A DNA stretch of 64,000 nucleotides from Lithospermum erythrorhizon (GCA_019722365.1 JADFUC010001947.1:16386-80385); one strand, 5' to 3'. Shown: positions 11,801-25,500, counted from the stretch's first letter. The notes: generated by a model from the letters alone, not told the origin. Numbers and translations are program-made.

Positions 11801-12780
11801 ATAACCTTTGATGCATAGACATCTTGGTTGAAGGCTGATCATGATGATGAAAATTCTAATTAAATTTTCGGTATCGAAGATCACGCACCGTTTGGCGGAT
11901 CATCACTTGATTACTGATCAGTTCACCGTGCTTCGGTTTTAAATTCAGTAGAGGCACGAAGGTTTCGTATTTCTCATGTTACGCACATCGCCGATTAAGT
12001 CAGAGCTTACGATAAATTTCATGTGCGTCTTTCATCATATAGGACTGGCTTGGTTCCATTCGAGTAAGCATAAGACTTGTTTTTCTTTTGGAGCATCTAA
12101 CATGCAACTCATATTCCTCCCGGGCGTACCTGCATCCAAGTGTCCCGGAGCCTTTTAGAATTCCTTTATATAACACATACTTTCGATCTCATTGACTTAA
12201 AGAACCAGCTTCAATTAAATGGGACCGTGTCTCGAAAATTTGCACCATTATGCATGCAGTGAGTTAAAGTAGTTTGGCGTATATTTTTAGGTGTCTTGGG
12301 AGTAGCCGTTTCAATTATACAAATAAGTATTAAATGACAATAGTTTAGTAATCTGTAAATGTCAAACACTTACGAAATAAATTATAAAGTAATACTAATA
12401 CTCAAAATCTCATAAAATGTATTAGTATGCAAGACTACTACTATATTAGATTTCAAGCGGCAACAACTGCAGCACATTTTGAAAGGCGACATAAGCGTTA
12501 GGTTAACTAACCAATTATGCATCGACATAGCTTTTACATTCTTGCGTACTCACGGATGCTACCTAGCAGTGTATCCTTGAGCCCTAGCGTTGGTAGGAAT
12601 CTGCGGTTAGCGACCGATTAAACCGACTTATTACTTGGAATGATTATCAAAAGCCCTTGGCGTTAAAGAAATCGGCAGCTGATCGAATTTCTTGAAAATG
12701 CTAGATCACGATACCGTTTTGCCGTAGCGGTCGTGCCCGGTGATACGTGATAAGTTTACAACTTTAAAATTCATTTGATC
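11801..12780 (-). pseudogene. Copia A gag remnant
   Basis: This is the gag position of the minus-strand copia element. It shows only short gag-like pieces, such as LRDTWMQVRPGG and SYAYSNGTK. At DNA level the stretch near 12600-12750 matches the gag start of copia B near 46880-47000 in inverted orientation, with shared words such as TAACGCCAGG-like and ATTCCAAGTAA. This supports the assignment more strongly than the protein does. The gene would have encoded the capsid protein. It is heavily broken. Confidence 0.6.
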
Positions 12781-14671
12781 TGAGTGCTTAAATTTTATGT
12801 TGATTCCATATTTGATTAATTATATAACATGTTATATAGCACATACGCAAGTAATGTGCACATCATGAAAAATAAAACAAATAATACACATTTAGAAGAT
12901 ATGTGATATGATCCTAAAAATATAAATAATAAACCTATTACAGCACTTATCAAGTGCAATCTTTGTATTCTTGACTTTTAAAACTTAGAGGTGACATGTT
13001 AAAACATACGTCTTGATACCTCTGCAGGTTGTACATTTATTTACTAAACCCGGCAAAAGACACGGTATGCAACATTAGGTAAAATAAAATAAATAAAAAC
13101 AAAGCATTTCGAATTAGGTATGCAATGAGATAAGCGGTTCGCGGACCATTGTTTAAAAAATACAACGAGTCATATCAATATATTCACTTTCGTTTCCCAT
13201 TAAAATATAATAAAATTGAAATACATAAACTCGCATTTAATATATTAAATGAAGTACAGTTAAATGACTTCATGAATGTCATTAAAAAGAATTTAATGCT
13301 AATAAGTATGAAATAAACATATTAATGTACATAATAAATATGCACTTAATAAACATCATCATAATCAATTATATAATAAAATGCAATAAATACTAGTATG
13401 AGGTTGAGATAAATGCCTAAATCAATTCAAATTTCAAATACATGATTAACAATCATATACTATACTCCATTTTGATTATACAAATAAAAAATCAATCACA
13501 TGAATATACAATTTAAATGTGATAGGAAATTAATTCAAAATTGATTCTCATTATTAAATCCATGAAATATATATATTATTAAAATGCACTAATAAACATA
13601 TATATATTTGTGTTCAATAGTTATTACAATAACTATTTCATTTATACTCAATAGAATAATTACAATAATCATTTCATATAAAATATAATAAGATAAACTA
13701 GCAAGTTTTTATCTGAAAGCTTATTTATATTTTAACTGGAAAATATTATTAACATGATTATATCCTCAAATAAATATATTTATAAAAAGATAAATAATGA
13801 AAGGAATTATTGAATTAAACTTATTATCATTAAAATTGATAATTACAATTATCATAGCAATAAATGATAATAAATACACAAAAAACCAAAATTAATAATT
13901 TTAAAACGGATTAGGGTTTTGTAACAACAAAAATCCGATGAAGAGCGATGGTGATGGGCCTCCGTGGAGTGCTCCCGATGAACCTGTAGGACCATGCAGT
14001 CCGTCGAGAAGATCTGCGTCGAGCGGTGGCCAAAACGGCCGGGTTTGGCTACGGGCCCAGCGCTCTGGAAAGAACTGCCGCCGCGAAAGTCGCGCCTCCA
14101 TTTCACAAAAATTCCAATTTTTCGATTTAATTCAAATGTTTGGAAAAAACCGATTTGAAGACCTTAAACACATCCAAAAATTCTGAAATTTTTACCAGAC
14201 ATTCCACACAATTTTCTTAAATATTTCCAATTGGAATTTTGTAACAAAACATTTACCAAAAATTAATTATACAATAAACATTTCAAAAATCACAAAATTG
14301 TTTTAGGATATAAACAAATCCCAAAAGGTATGAAATTTTCGAGATATACCGTCCCTAAAATATAGATAATTAATTTAGAATTTTAGAACATTTTTAAATG
14401 CACTCAAATCCAATAAAAGCGTTTAAATTTTCAAGTAAAACATGTTTAAAAATGCTTCAATTAACGACACAAATCTAAGTTAAAATCATCAAAATTAACA
14501 ATATATGATGAACTTGAAAATAGTATAGAGACACATATTTAACTGTGAATAATTTTCATATATTTCATGGTCAAGAATATATAATAAATCGATAAAATGT
14601 GTTTATATAACAAATTATATATAAATGTAATCGAAATTGTACAACTTAAACATGCTCATGATGCGAAACCA
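12781..14671 (-). other. Copia A leader with degenerate primer binding site
   Basis: A non-coding, AT-rich leader of about 1.9 kb. A GC-rich island at 13920-14100 matches the corresponding leader island of copia B (45830-46010) in inverted orientation; both end in a CCCTAATC word. On the minus strand, GCATCATGAGCATG at about 14651-14665 mirrors the copia B primer binding site TGGCATCATGAGCC. It therefore marks the tRNA-primer site next to the 5' LTR. The open frames of 66-84 aa over the GC island are not conserved and I do not call them genes. Confidence 0.6.
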
Positions 14672-15688
14672 TGACACGAAGTCCGACCAAAAAATCAATA
14701 CCGGAGTCTAGAGCATTCGGGACTTGTCTTGGTCCCGACCTCGGATATTTTGTGGCGGTTTAAGACATATATTTTGGGTATAAATTGTTGAAAAATTACG
14801 CAACTTGTTCTATAAAGTAAAAATACAACCAATATGAATAAATGTATAATAGCAATTCTGAAAAACATACTTGATATGAATTTATACGGCGTATGAATGT
14901 AGTACTTTGTCTGTGGCGGATGGTGGCAACTTTCTTCTCCACAAATTTTCTCGAAATTCCTCATCACCTCAAGTGAAATGCCTCCCAGTTAGTCACACCA
15001 AAAGAGCGGGTTGAATTCATGATTGGACTTGCTAAATTTGAAGTCAAACTTTGGCCTAGGCAAAGGAAGAGAGGGGGAGGAGGCTGACGTGGTTTTGTGG
15101 GGAAGAGGATGAAATGAAAATTCTTGGTTTTCATTTCATCTTTTTTCTTATATAGTCCCTCAGTTTCGGTCGAATAGCTTGACTCGTTTGATAAATAGTT
15201 AACTCGTTAAGCCGTTAACTAACTTATTACAGAAATGAGTAGTAAACTTAACAATTACTAATAAGCTTCCCTAGATTAAGCATCGAAATTGAAACAATTT
15301 ATTTTGATTGATTTGTCCAATTTGTATTTTACATTATCAATGCAAAACTCTAGATTAGGTATCAATCAACTCCCGATTTAACAATCTCGATTTAATTCCA
15401 TACATGGAATATAACTGTGTCCATTGTATGTGTGTGACCTTGAGCTCGAGATAATATTAGCCCCGTATAATAATATAATTGACAATTATAGTTATATCGG
15501 TTATGCATGAGATCACAGCAATGGCATAACCCCACGATATTATATTAAGTTCCATTTTAGTAATTTCTGATTATTTGTTGAACACTTAGTTTGAGTAATG
15601 TCATTTAACTAAAACTAGTAAATAAATTATTACAATAATTGTCGCAATGGGCATAATTATAGAAATCAAAATAGTTTGATTTCCAACA
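14672..15688 (-). repeat. Copia A right (5') LTR
   Basis: An LTR of about 1.0 kb in minus orientation. It ends on the right with GATTTCCAACA, which is TGTTGGAAATC read on the minus strand, the usual start of a copia LTR. It begins on the left next to the degenerate primer binding site. It matches 3366-4034 plus 8107-8365, the left LTR of the same element. The two LTRs differ by many substitutions and indels, so the insertion is old. A 5-bp target duplication could not be confirmed because the left tip is unclear. Confidence 0.75.
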
Positions 15689-16379
15689 TAAATATCTTTC
15701 GAGCCCATTCTGAATCATTGTAACCTAAACATCTGATATAGGAAAACTATATACTTCTAGTTTAGGGTTATTGAATAGTTATAATCGTAAACTATTCTAT
15801 GCGGTATAATCTACGCATCTAAGAGCAAGTATTGCTCAGTGTAATCCATTTCTTCCCATTATGAGTGAAATTTTAGAAGTGGCTCTTAGGTAAGTTAGTC
15901 TAACAGATCGTTAGGGATACCAGGTTAAAGATCTGGTGTTATTTACTTTCTATCATGATCCTTCATTAATTCTATGATCACAGATTACAGCGTCCGTTAA
16001 ACGAGTTTTATATATTAACTCCGTACATTCAGCCTACAAACACAAGAATAAAGTCTCAAAGTATTTTCCCTACAAGAACAATACAGAACGATGTATGCGT
16101 GTATTTACGATAATCTCTTGGAATGCATATGAGAATTTATATAGTTGTAAACGCATCAAATTTATAGTAATAATTTCCTCTTAAACAAAAAACCTTCCAT
16201 CTTGAAAATAATTAATGCACTCGATCTTTTCTTCTTGAGCAAAAGCGTGTAGAGAATCTTCTTACTTGAGATCCAAGAACTTCCTCTTCCAACAACCAAT
16301 TGTTTAGCAGTTGGTATGACATTACAAAATATTTGGCCAATCTCCATATACTAACACTGCATATTATGAGTTTCAATGG
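15689..16379. other. Intergenic, no gene recognised
   Basis: AT-rich flank of copia A. It has some copia-leader flavour but no frame or repeat I can identify with confidence. A small minus-strand frame at 16347-16162 looks like chance coding. Confidence 0.4.
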
Positions 16380-16531
16380 ATGTTATTGGGTCAAGGCAAT
16401 TTAGAAGTTTTAGTATGTTGTTTACTATCCTAGAAGTTGAGTCGCTTCATCTGGTCTTCTAGAGAGACTATGGACTTTCAGTTTCCATACTTCTGCCTGA
16501 TAAATTAAAAGAGGCATGTGCATCTGAAGAT

Positions 16532-17447
16532 TTGTCTTGCAGTGAGAACAACTTCTGTATACTAATCATGTTTTTTGTTCTGAATATAGAAATGGAGCAA
16601 GAGTTCCCAAAAGGAAAGTTGAAAAAATCTCTATCTGATAAACGACGAGTTCAATTTCGTGATAAAATGAAACCTGTTGTTTGGGCCATCAAATCGATTC
16701 ATGAAGACGTGGATGGAGTGAAGGTGGTAGCTCACTTAACTGGGTTCTACATAAGAAAAGATAGATTCTTATTGACCATTTTCGCATGGTTTTGGTAATT
16801 GAATCGAGACAGAACAAAGGAAAGTATATCGCATATTTGGCTCACGAGATCTGATGAAACGTAGATATTCTTCTTTATGTAAATTAGTTCATTAACGTAG
16901 AGCATTTCAATCTTTGTACATGTATGTAGATTTTATAGTAGAAAACATTGATAATAACGGATTCGAACACAGCACTATTGAGAATGCTTTTCAGAAGCTT
17001 CCTTCTTCAAGAATTGAACTATTTTTCATTAGGCTATATGAATCAAGTAAGGGTTTGACTTTTTAATAATATTTTCCTAACGCCAACAGATTGATCATGA
17101 TGACACTACTGACTATGCTTCTTTGGATTTGAAGTTCAAAACTGACAATCAAAATATCAGTTTGTAATGATGGACAGATAATCATTTTGACATTCCAAAT
17201 AAATTACATCATGGGCTCAAATTTTTAGATGCTAGTTTTGGATGGGAAGATTCGTCCGGATTGTCTGGGCGACCAATTTTTTAGCTCAAGTCAAGATAGT
17301 TATCGCTCAACATGGATGGATCTCCACACTGAGGATTCTCCCCGTTGGTTGCATTTGTTGAATCCTATGATAAATGAAATAGAAACCCACTTGTTTGGTT
17401 TCCTATTGTTACTTGTATTAAATCTTACCTGGAAAGCTGATGTGTGA
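16532..17447 (+). pseudogene. Fragments of an unrecognised plant gene
   Basis: Several coding-like pieces lie in order on the + strand with splice-like borders. After an AG at about 16588, EFPKGKLKKSLSDKRRVQFR and VKVVAHLTGFYIRKDRFLLT are read. At about 16923-17047 there is MYVDFIVENIDNNGFEHSTI, then KLPSSRIELFFIRLYES before a GTAAG. After CAACAG at 17091, DHDDTTDYASLDLKFKTD follows, ending in a stop near 17166. At about 17227, DASFGWEDSSGLSGRPIF is followed by a stop. TGFYIRKDRFLLT and SGRPIF have a faint trypsin-like (Deg-type) look, but no catalytic triad can be placed. The function is unknown. In-frame stops and one very short implied intron suggest a decayed copy. Confidence 0.35.
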
Positions 17448-17879
17448 CTTATTCTCTATCTGTTCCATATTATTTAATCATCTAACTAAAAACCTTATTT
17501 TAAGGGCTTATACAACATGATCCTCACATATTATTTTGTTTTATATTAACAACTTTGAGAATTGTGAGCAAATATGAGTTTGTTGTTGGGCTTATATTGT
17601 CATTACTAATTAAACTAGAACAGTTCAAATTTTTACAAAAATCATGTTCATGACTAAGCATTAAGAATAAACATCCAATATTATGAGGTCATAACATATA
17701 CCCATTCCACTGCCTTCAAGCCTTTTCCAATCTTGAGAGTTTTTGATATATAAAATATATATTCTGAATTGGTGTGGAAGAACTGTCAGCGACAATAACA
17801 ATTGACTCATAGTTACTTGAATCAACAAGAGTCGAAATTGATGAGAAGAAGACAAATCAAGAACTCGAAATTAAGTAAA
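17448..17879. other. Intergenic, no feature recognised
   Basis: AT-rich sequence with no recognisable repeat or gene. A 64-aa minus-strand frame at 17855-17661 has no family resemblance that I can see. Confidence 0.4.
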
Positions 17880-18684
17880 TAATCTCGGCCTACCTAGGGA
17901 GAAGGGAGCCGATTTTCTCCCTTAGGGTAGGGCCTTTGTCTGTCAATTAACCTTAATGATTTTCCAAAAAGCCTCAGATTTAAAATATAATTAAATGATA
18001 TTAATTGAACTAACAAGTTAATTAATTCAGCTTCTTCAATATCCACTAGGGAATCTCGCGACACAATCCTCCTCTAATTTAGCAAGCGCAGTTTTAATTC
18101 TCTAATATAAATATAATTCACAAATCACTATATGTAAATGACTTTCTAAAGCTTATATAATAGAAACCGTATAATAAAATAAATAGACCATTAATATTAT
18201 TACACCGATTATGGATAAGATCTGTTAACTATAATCTCCGTATTATCGTGAGAACCCTAATAGTAATTAATTACTATAATAAAATGTTTAATGAATCACA
18301 TTCACTTAAATTATAAACGAATCAGGAATCAACAATTTAACTTGTCATTAACAAATGAAACCAATAACTATTGATTTCCACCACTGTCTTTAGAATTCAT
18401 TACTTTGCTAATTCTATCGTCTGTGATCTCTACTATAGGCCAACCATAAGAAGTAAAGCCTCACTTAATTTCTTTTGAATCCACAGCCGAACTGAAAATA
18501 AGGTCTTAAAACCAATCATCAATATCTCCCAGAGGCCTGAGATCTATCTTGTATATCAAGGTTATAATAAACTTCTTTATACGAGCATCAACATCTACTA
18601 GACTACAACATACCCAACATGCGCCGTTATAGCCCGTTGTTTCTCAACGCTGACACAATGTATTTAACCACATGTTAAAAAAAA
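17880..18684 (-). repeat. Diverged copia LTR fragment left of gypsy 2
   Basis: From about 18100 to 18400 this follows the copia A LTR at reduced identity. It has an ATTACACCGATTATGGATAA block, then TATTATCGTGAGAACCCTAA and AGTAATTAATTACTA, like 8215-8310 and 15495-15560. It reaches TTGATTTCCACCA near 18371-18383, the counterpart of the LTR tip TTTGATTTCCAACA. With the related copia tract at 28290-28580, it looks like the left part of an older minus-strand copia element cut by gypsy 2. Confidence 0.5.
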
Positions 18685-21057
18685 TGTGGCGATACCCGAG
18701 ATAATATAAATAATTTTGATATAATATTACTGGGAATTATTTTAGTTTAATTACATTTATAATTTAGTAGTAATGGGACGGCAGACACCCGAAAGTGTTT
18801 AGATCATGGTTTATATTCATCTGTGGATTTCAAATTGCAAAGTGTTTTTGACTTAAGAGCTAAGTATCACTCTATCCTTATCAAATCAAAAACACAAAAT
18901 ATCTTCTCCATTTTCTTCATTGGCCGAGATCCCTTGACGGCAAACCCAAACATTTTTCTTCCATTTCTTCACTTTGTTGCATATAAAGACCCTCGAAAGG
19001 TTAGTTATGCTAATAACAACCCAACATCTTTCCAGTGATTTTGAGTGCAAGAAAACAGCGCTTTTGCTGATTTTTGAGGGCTGACTTTGCTGATTTTACA
19101 TAATTTAACGCAGACGAATCTGAGTTTTCTTATGGCTGCTATGATGTATATAAGTGATGAATTCATGATTTAGAGGTCGTTTGAGGATGCAGGTCGAAGC
19201 AGACTTTTCTAGGTTTTCAGCTGGACTTTTCGGGGTTGATATTTTTATAAGACTTAGAAATGTGAGTTTAATTGGGACCTTATCAGAATAAACATTTTGA
19301 TTTAAAGGAGTTAGTTGAAAAGTTATTTTCAAGTTGAGTCAGAATCGATATTTTGGAGTATAGTTGTTAATTATGACTGGTGGTTAATTAGAATGATTTA
19401 TGTTGATTTGAATGTTAAAATTATAGGTGGAATTTGGGGCTGGGAGATCGATCAAGTCAGTCCCACGGGATTTTCATTGATTTGTTGTTTTATCCGCCAT
19501 TTTAGACCGCGAGGAAATAGCCTACTCAAGGAAATGGCCTTCCTAACGCATATCAGAGTAGGCTCCTGCGGCTTCTCTCGGTCTTTTGTTAGCGCCGATC
19601 GTGGTGCGGGCAAGCATTCTTTCGATTGTAGTCTCAAGGGAAGTTTTGTGGAAGCTGGTGAGAGTAGTACTTATCTCACAGCAAGCATTTTTACGTACTT
19701 ACTTTTAAATCAGCAACATGTTATTGTTGTATGATTATGTGTGATTCATTTGTCCGAGCTACGATAAGGATATGTGATTATATTCGTGGGCGCTAAGATC
19801 ATTGAGGTAAAGAATAGTCAACTCCCAACTTATATTTCTTATTTCCGTACTGGCTTCAAGACCGTTGTATTTTTGTGGCCTTGTCGGCGTATCGTGGTTT
19901 GACTTAATATCAGGAGATGTTTAGCTGCAGGTTTGATATTTTTTGGGAGCAGAGTAGCTTGGTTATCGAGAGGTGATGGTTAGAGCATGTATGACTCGAG
20001 GTAACTCGAGTATCGTGGATTTGACCCTATGTTGTGATGATTGGGGTGGGTTAGCGACCTCCTTCCTGCGTGATACGTGGACGCCATCGCCTGAGACGGC
20101 GGTATAGAGCCGGGTATGACTCTTTGATCACTTTGTTGTATAGTTGTGCGGCTTTGGCCTTATACTATGGTATAAAGAGCTATGAGTCTTTAGATCACTT
20201 ATGTGTGTATCACAAGCGGCCCTATACTACGGGGTATACTTGTGCGGTTTGGCCTTATACTCGGCAGAAATGCGTTTATTAGCGGTCGATCCATTCTGTG
20301 TAGACGGATTGAGTATATGCGCATTGGGAGGTTGGTATATATCAGGGAGATATGAGAGATGTAAGGTTAGCTTTTATCAGAGTTATAGTCGCTATTGAAG
20401 TCTCTCATGATTATTTTGGCAAGTCAGCACTATTGAGACCTTTCTATTATATCTTGAGACGTTATGCCTACACCTCTTTCTTAATCTTATCAGATGACTT
20501 TATTAGGTAGAATCTCCGGATATATATATATATATATACGTAATTTATTCATGTCAGCTATTATAATATTGTCCTGCCTCCCCATCTCAGACAAGTCTAC
20601 CCCCTCGTGTTAAGTGTTCAAGCGGGCTTACACCCCCTTTTCTCGCTATGGGCGGCATTTTCATTCAGGCCAGCCGACAGACGGCTAGTTGAGACAAGAG
20701 GTCAAGCTGAGAGTTTGCCCGAGGCTAGGTGGAGCATCGGGTGCGCAGGATCCCTCACAGCCCGATTTTGATGCTGTCACAACTCTTTTGATTAGATTCC
20801 GAGCACAAGATTTATTCTTCAGAGCCTTCACAAAGATTACTTATTGGATATGTTGTATATATATGGGAGTTGGTTGTTGATATCACTCATGGATTTTAAA
20901 ATTTTAAATCGTTATTATTTTGAGAATACACGGAAATCAAATTTTGGATTTAAATGAGTAGTTTTTAACCGAGTCGTCCATTTGCTTCCAGTGACTCTCG
21001 GTGTTCCGCATTATAATGATTCTCACTCACGGCGGCCGACTCAGTATGGTCATTACA
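18685..21057 (+). repeat. Gypsy 2 5' LTR
   Basis: It is 2373 bp long and runs from TGTGGCGATACCCGAG to CATTACA. It aligns along its length with 25854-28289. Both copies carry a TTGACTTT region, a block of TATACTACGG words, an AT microsatellite followed by ACGT(G)AATTTATTCATGTCAG, a TTACACCCC..TTTTCTCGCTATG word, and GAATTATAATGATTCTCACT near the end. The open frame 19315-19734 (139 aa) lies in the LTR and is not a recognisable protein. Confidence 0.85.
20100..20270 (+). repeat. Palindromic TATACTACGG words in the gypsy 2 5' LTR
   Basis: Several copies of GGCCTTATACTATGGTATA or close variants, each containing a short palindrome of the form TATACTACGGTATA, spaced about 60 bp apart. The copies here are more worn than those in the 3' LTR. 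Confidence 0.6.
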
Positions 21058-21075
21058 ATTTTGGTATCGTAGCTA
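21058..21075 (+). other. Gypsy 2 primer binding site
   Basis: TTGGTATCGTAGCTAGG begins at 21061, three bases after the LTR end. It resembles the TGGTATCAGAGC site complementary to the 3' end of initiator-methionine tRNA used by many plant LTR elements, with one or two changes. Confidence 0.75.
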
Positions 21076-21109
21076 GGCTCTCGATTACTGGCTATCCGTA
21101 AGTGTTACG

Positions 21110-22440
21110 CTACGATTCTTGTTCTTCTTTAAATCGCCGAGTAGTGTCTTTTGCAAGTCCAGTCCTTTCTTTTTGTCGCGTAGATCATTGAGGACCCCTG
21201 CAGTTCAGGTGGGTAGGGGCAGAGCAAGAGGTGCTGTGGTAGGCCTGCAGAGGCCGAAATGGCAGGGTATACGGCGGACGGAAAGTACAAAGGTGGGACC
21301 ACAGGTCCGAGGTCCATTCTTCTAAGCATGTTTTATGAGGAGTAGACTCTGCAGGGTGAGAGTGAATGCTCAGTGGCCGAGTAGCAGGAGGCCTAATTCC
21401 GCATGTTGTTTTGATCGCATTTCCTCAAGAAGAGGGATCCTCCAAAGTTTTCTACGGGGTTCGCAAGAGCAAAGCTATTGAGTTCATCCGATACGAAGTC
21501 CATTTTTTAGCTTCACGGGATCAAGTATAGACGAGAGTGAAGTTTGCTACTTATAGACTTCACGAGAGTGCCCATGACTGGAACCCGGAAAGTGCCTTTT
21601 GACTCCATGTAGAGGAGAGATTCATGTTTCCCGGAGCGATTTGCTGGTTTTCCGGAGAACTATTGCTTGAGACCCATGGCGTACTGGGAGCAGAGTCGAT
21701 TTCGCCAACGCTATGCTCTGAGGTCATATAAATGAGGAGCACAGAGGAGCGCCTGCTGATATGTGCCGACTACTTCCCTCGATGTTTATCCGGCAGAAAG
21801 CGGTTATGATCACTAGGTTCGGATGGGTTGACGGGAGATACATCACCGTATCTCACCGATGGTTTTTACTAGTTTCCATGCGAGGAACGCACCAAGACGG
21901 AAACGGAGTTAGCAGAGCCAGAGGCTTAGTGGATCGAGGAGGAGTCGACTAGATTTTGGCCCGTAGGCCGTTTCAGCTCTAGAGTTCAGAGGAGAGGACG
22001 GACAACAGAGCCGCCCCGGGCAGTAGTTACTTCAAGTTCGGCAAGCCGCCTGAAGAGTTTCAATTCCTCCTTGCACTTGTTGGCTACCATGATCCCAGTG
22101 ATCCAGTAGTTCGTGGGTTCGTGAGAAGTATCCACAAGTACTGCCAGCAATGGGTACAAAGAGGATTGCCGGGAGAGGGGCGGTCACATGTTATCGATGC
22201 TAGCAACAGACATCTCAAGTGAAGGATTTCTCATTTTTCGTAGTGGGGAGCAAGTAATACTTCGCGCTTATTTCACCGCTGTAGGCGGGTATCGTGGGAA
22301 TTGCGGTGAGTCGATTCATGCCGCCGTGGAGGCTTGGGATATGGAGCTGAGACTTTAGGAGCTGTGGGTAAGAAACAGCCGAGCGGTTTGTAGGCCGATT
22401 CATGTCATACTATCAGAGAGTACGGTGATACCCTGCAGCG
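21110..22440 (+). pseudogene. Gypsy 2 gag and protease region, decayed
   Basis: This interval holds gag and the start of pol. 21119-21325 gives GRGRARGAVVGLQRPK, an Arg/Gly-rich N-terminal gag stretch. About 22020-22060 gives SYFKFGKPPEEF, which sits where the CCHC zinc knuckle (CFKCGKPGH type) is expected, but the cysteines are lost. Weak protease-like sequence follows near 22440-22530, including DFGAT for the usual DTGA(S/T). The catalytic triplet is therefore mutated as well as frame-shifted. In an active element these would be the capsid and the polyprotein-cutting aspartic protease. Confidence 0.65.
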
Positions 22441-22529
22441 TGGCTGTGTACAACATTATTTATGTGTGATATTAAGGCCAGGTATTGTTTGATTTTGGGG
22501 CTACGATTCTTTTGTTTCTTAGTTTTGGT

Positions 22530-25500
22530 TTCTTTGCCCATTCAGATGTCACAGGCCTTGCCCGTTCCACTGAGATTGTGACACCAAGTAAGCGAGGATC
22601 CAGCCAGGGTTAGACTTATTTAAAGATCCGTCCTTGATCAGAGTGCGGTCAATTGTTGTCTCATCGATTTACTTCCATTTCAGTTGAGCTGACTTTTGAC
22701 CTTTATTCAAAAGAATGGGCTGGGAAACATCACGCCGTTATTGATTGCCATCGGAAGGAGATTACTTTGTGGGTCTGAGACAGAGCATCCGATTTGCAGA
22801 GGCAAGGAGGATTTTTGCTCGAAGTCTGTGACGACTCGAGGCTGTGAGTTGATTCGTAAAGAGTTTATTGGGTTCTAGGGTACGCGTTGATTCGAGTAGT
22901 GAAAAACGAGCGTATTAGAGGATGCGCGGTTGTTAGAGAGTTCAAGGATGTTTTCCCCCGAGGACCGTTGCCGCAGGGAGATCGACCAAGCATTGAGGTT
23001 GGTTCCGTGCACGGCACCACTCTCTTCCACTGCATCGATGGCTCCAGCCGAAAGCACATGTGAATTGCGGACCTGCTTACAGGAGTTGTTGGAGAAAGGA
23101 TTCATCAGACCGAATGTATCTCCTGGGGTGCACCAGCTTTGTTTGTGAAAAAGAAGGATGGTTCGATGAGGTTTTATCACTATAGACAAATAATAAAGTG
23201 ACCATTAAGAACCGATACCCATTGTCCGTAATCAATATTTGTTTGATTAGTCAAGGATGCCAATGTGTTCTCGAAGATTGATTAAGTGGCCCTGTAACTA
23301 CTACTTGAGGATCAGTGAGATATCAAATCGGGCTTTCCGATCTGGCATGACATTATGAGTTTATAGTGACGCCATTTGATTGACGAATACCGCGGCTTTT
23401 TGGTGGATTTAATGAACCGGTGTTTTGGGAGTATTTGGATGAGTTTGTGGTGGTATTCATTGGATGATTACCATTCTAGAGGAGGAGGAGGTTAGAGGCA
23501 TTTGCAGATTGAGGACCTCGGCATGACCAGCCAGGCTGCCAAGTTTTCTAAATGTGAGTTCTGGCGAAAAGTGCACCTCTGGTCATGTTATTTCCGGCAG
23601 GGTATTTGTATTGATCCCATGTATGTGAGGTCAGGAACAATTGAGAGCTGCTCTACGTTGTGACCGAGGTTAGAGTTTCAGTTAGCTGTTATTATGAGAC
23701 TGATCCATGACTTTTCCTTGATCAAGCGACGCCATTGACCAAAGCTGACTGTGAAAAGGGTCTGCTTATTTGGGATGATGATTGTGAGGATTTGTTTCAG
23801 TAGTATTAAAAGGGAAGTTGACTTCTAATCTACTTTGTTGGCTGGACACCGTCTCGGTTCCGAGGGCTACGTGATTTCATAAGATGCTCACATCGTGGAT
23901 CAGCGCTGTTTCACGCGAATGGGAAGCGTGATTGCTCATGCTTCCCGATGTTGAGAAATCACGCAGAAGAACTATCCGACCCATGATCTTGGAGCTAGCG
24001 GCATAGTCTTTGCGTCAAGTTATGACATTATCTCAGATGGGGTTAAATGCCGATTTTCACCGAATATAAGAGCTTGAAGGCATCTACCGACGAGAGATTG
24101 AATTTGGAGGCGCAGGAGTGTGGATTGAGTTCACTGCGATTATGACTTGATTATTGAGTACCACCTGTGGAAAGCAAATGTATTAGCCGATGCACTGAAA
24201 GTGTAGCGGGGAAATCAAAGGATCTGCAGTAGGGATGCAAACAAATTGAGTCGATTTTGACGTCAAGAATGGGAGATTTTCGCCCATACGAGAGTTCACC
24301 GTGCTTGTGATCGACCTTAAAATTCTCTCATAGCCGTAGATAAGAGATTCTGCAGCACAAGAGGGGATTTGAGAAGTCAGGGCCGATCGCATTTTACTGG
24401 CTGACTAGAGCGGAGCCTCGAGTATTTGTTCTGGTGACAAGGTAAATCGTATTCTCACGAGCCGTATATGAAGATTCTTGATGAGGCCCATAATACTTCC
24501 TATAAGGCATACCCGGTAGTACAAAGATGTACCGTGATTCTGAGGTTGAATGGGATGGTGCTGTGAATGCAGTTATAGACGCAGTAGCTCATGCAAAGTG
24601 CTGGTTTGTCGCTATGCCGCGTCGAAGATAGACAACCTGTGGGTTTATTGCGACTCTTCCTATTCCAGAGTGGACATGGGGAGAACATCACCATGGACTT
24701 TGTGTTTTAGCTTCCTAGGACGTTGAGGCGACAATGATGGGATTTGGGTGATCGTGGATAGCATCGGTCAAGCCATTTCCTACCCATCGATCTACACGGG
24801 CCGCAGAGACTAAATAAGATCTATGTGGGATCAGACAGAGCGCACGGGTTCCGTGTCATCATTTCGACCGCCACGCTAGATCTACTGAGGTTCTCGAGGG
24901 GTTTCTCAAGAGGCACCGGGACGAGCTGAGCTGGTAATATCTTTTCACCCCTGCATTGCAGGGCAATCCGAGAGGACGATACGGACATCGAGGATATTTT
25001 CCGGCTCAGGTTCCGAACTTCTCCAAATCTGGGACGATGAGCTGCCCAAGATAGAGTTCGCCACAACAACAGCCTTCCATGCTAGTATCAGATGGCACCT
25101 TTCGAGGTACTAATGGGCAGAAAGCCAGACCCAGCTTGTTTGAAATGAGGTAAGTGAGAGAGGAAAGCTTCTACGTCTCCGAAGTTAGTCGAGTTCAAAG
25201 AGAGCGATCAAAGTTGATTCAACAAGATTTGAGGACAGCCAGATAAAGTAAAAGTATGCATCATCGCAGTAGACTTGCTGCTTGTGCCTAAGCGATCAGG
25301 CGTTTCCCGAGGTACCTGTGCGAAGTGGAGTTGGCGTGTTTGGGGAGTGGAAGCAGCCCCGTTATATTGACCATTTGAGATCTCTTGGGGAGAGTTGGCT
25401 CAAGTGGCTTATCGGTTGGCGCTGCCTCCGAAGTTTGATATGATTCCATAAACGCGTCGGCGTATCCCGCTTGAAAGCAAGATATCCTCGATTTAGCAGT

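Noticed and set aside
13852..14186. Overlapping 66-84-aa frames over a GC-rich island
   Set aside because: The island belongs to the copia A leader and its copy in copia B does not keep any of these frames.
19315..19734. 139-aa open frame
   Set aside because: It lies wholly inside the gypsy 2 5' LTR and is not preserved in the 3' LTR copy.
22865..23189. 104-aa and 64-aa minus-strand frames
   Set aside because: They are shadows of the gypsy 2 RT start on the + strand.
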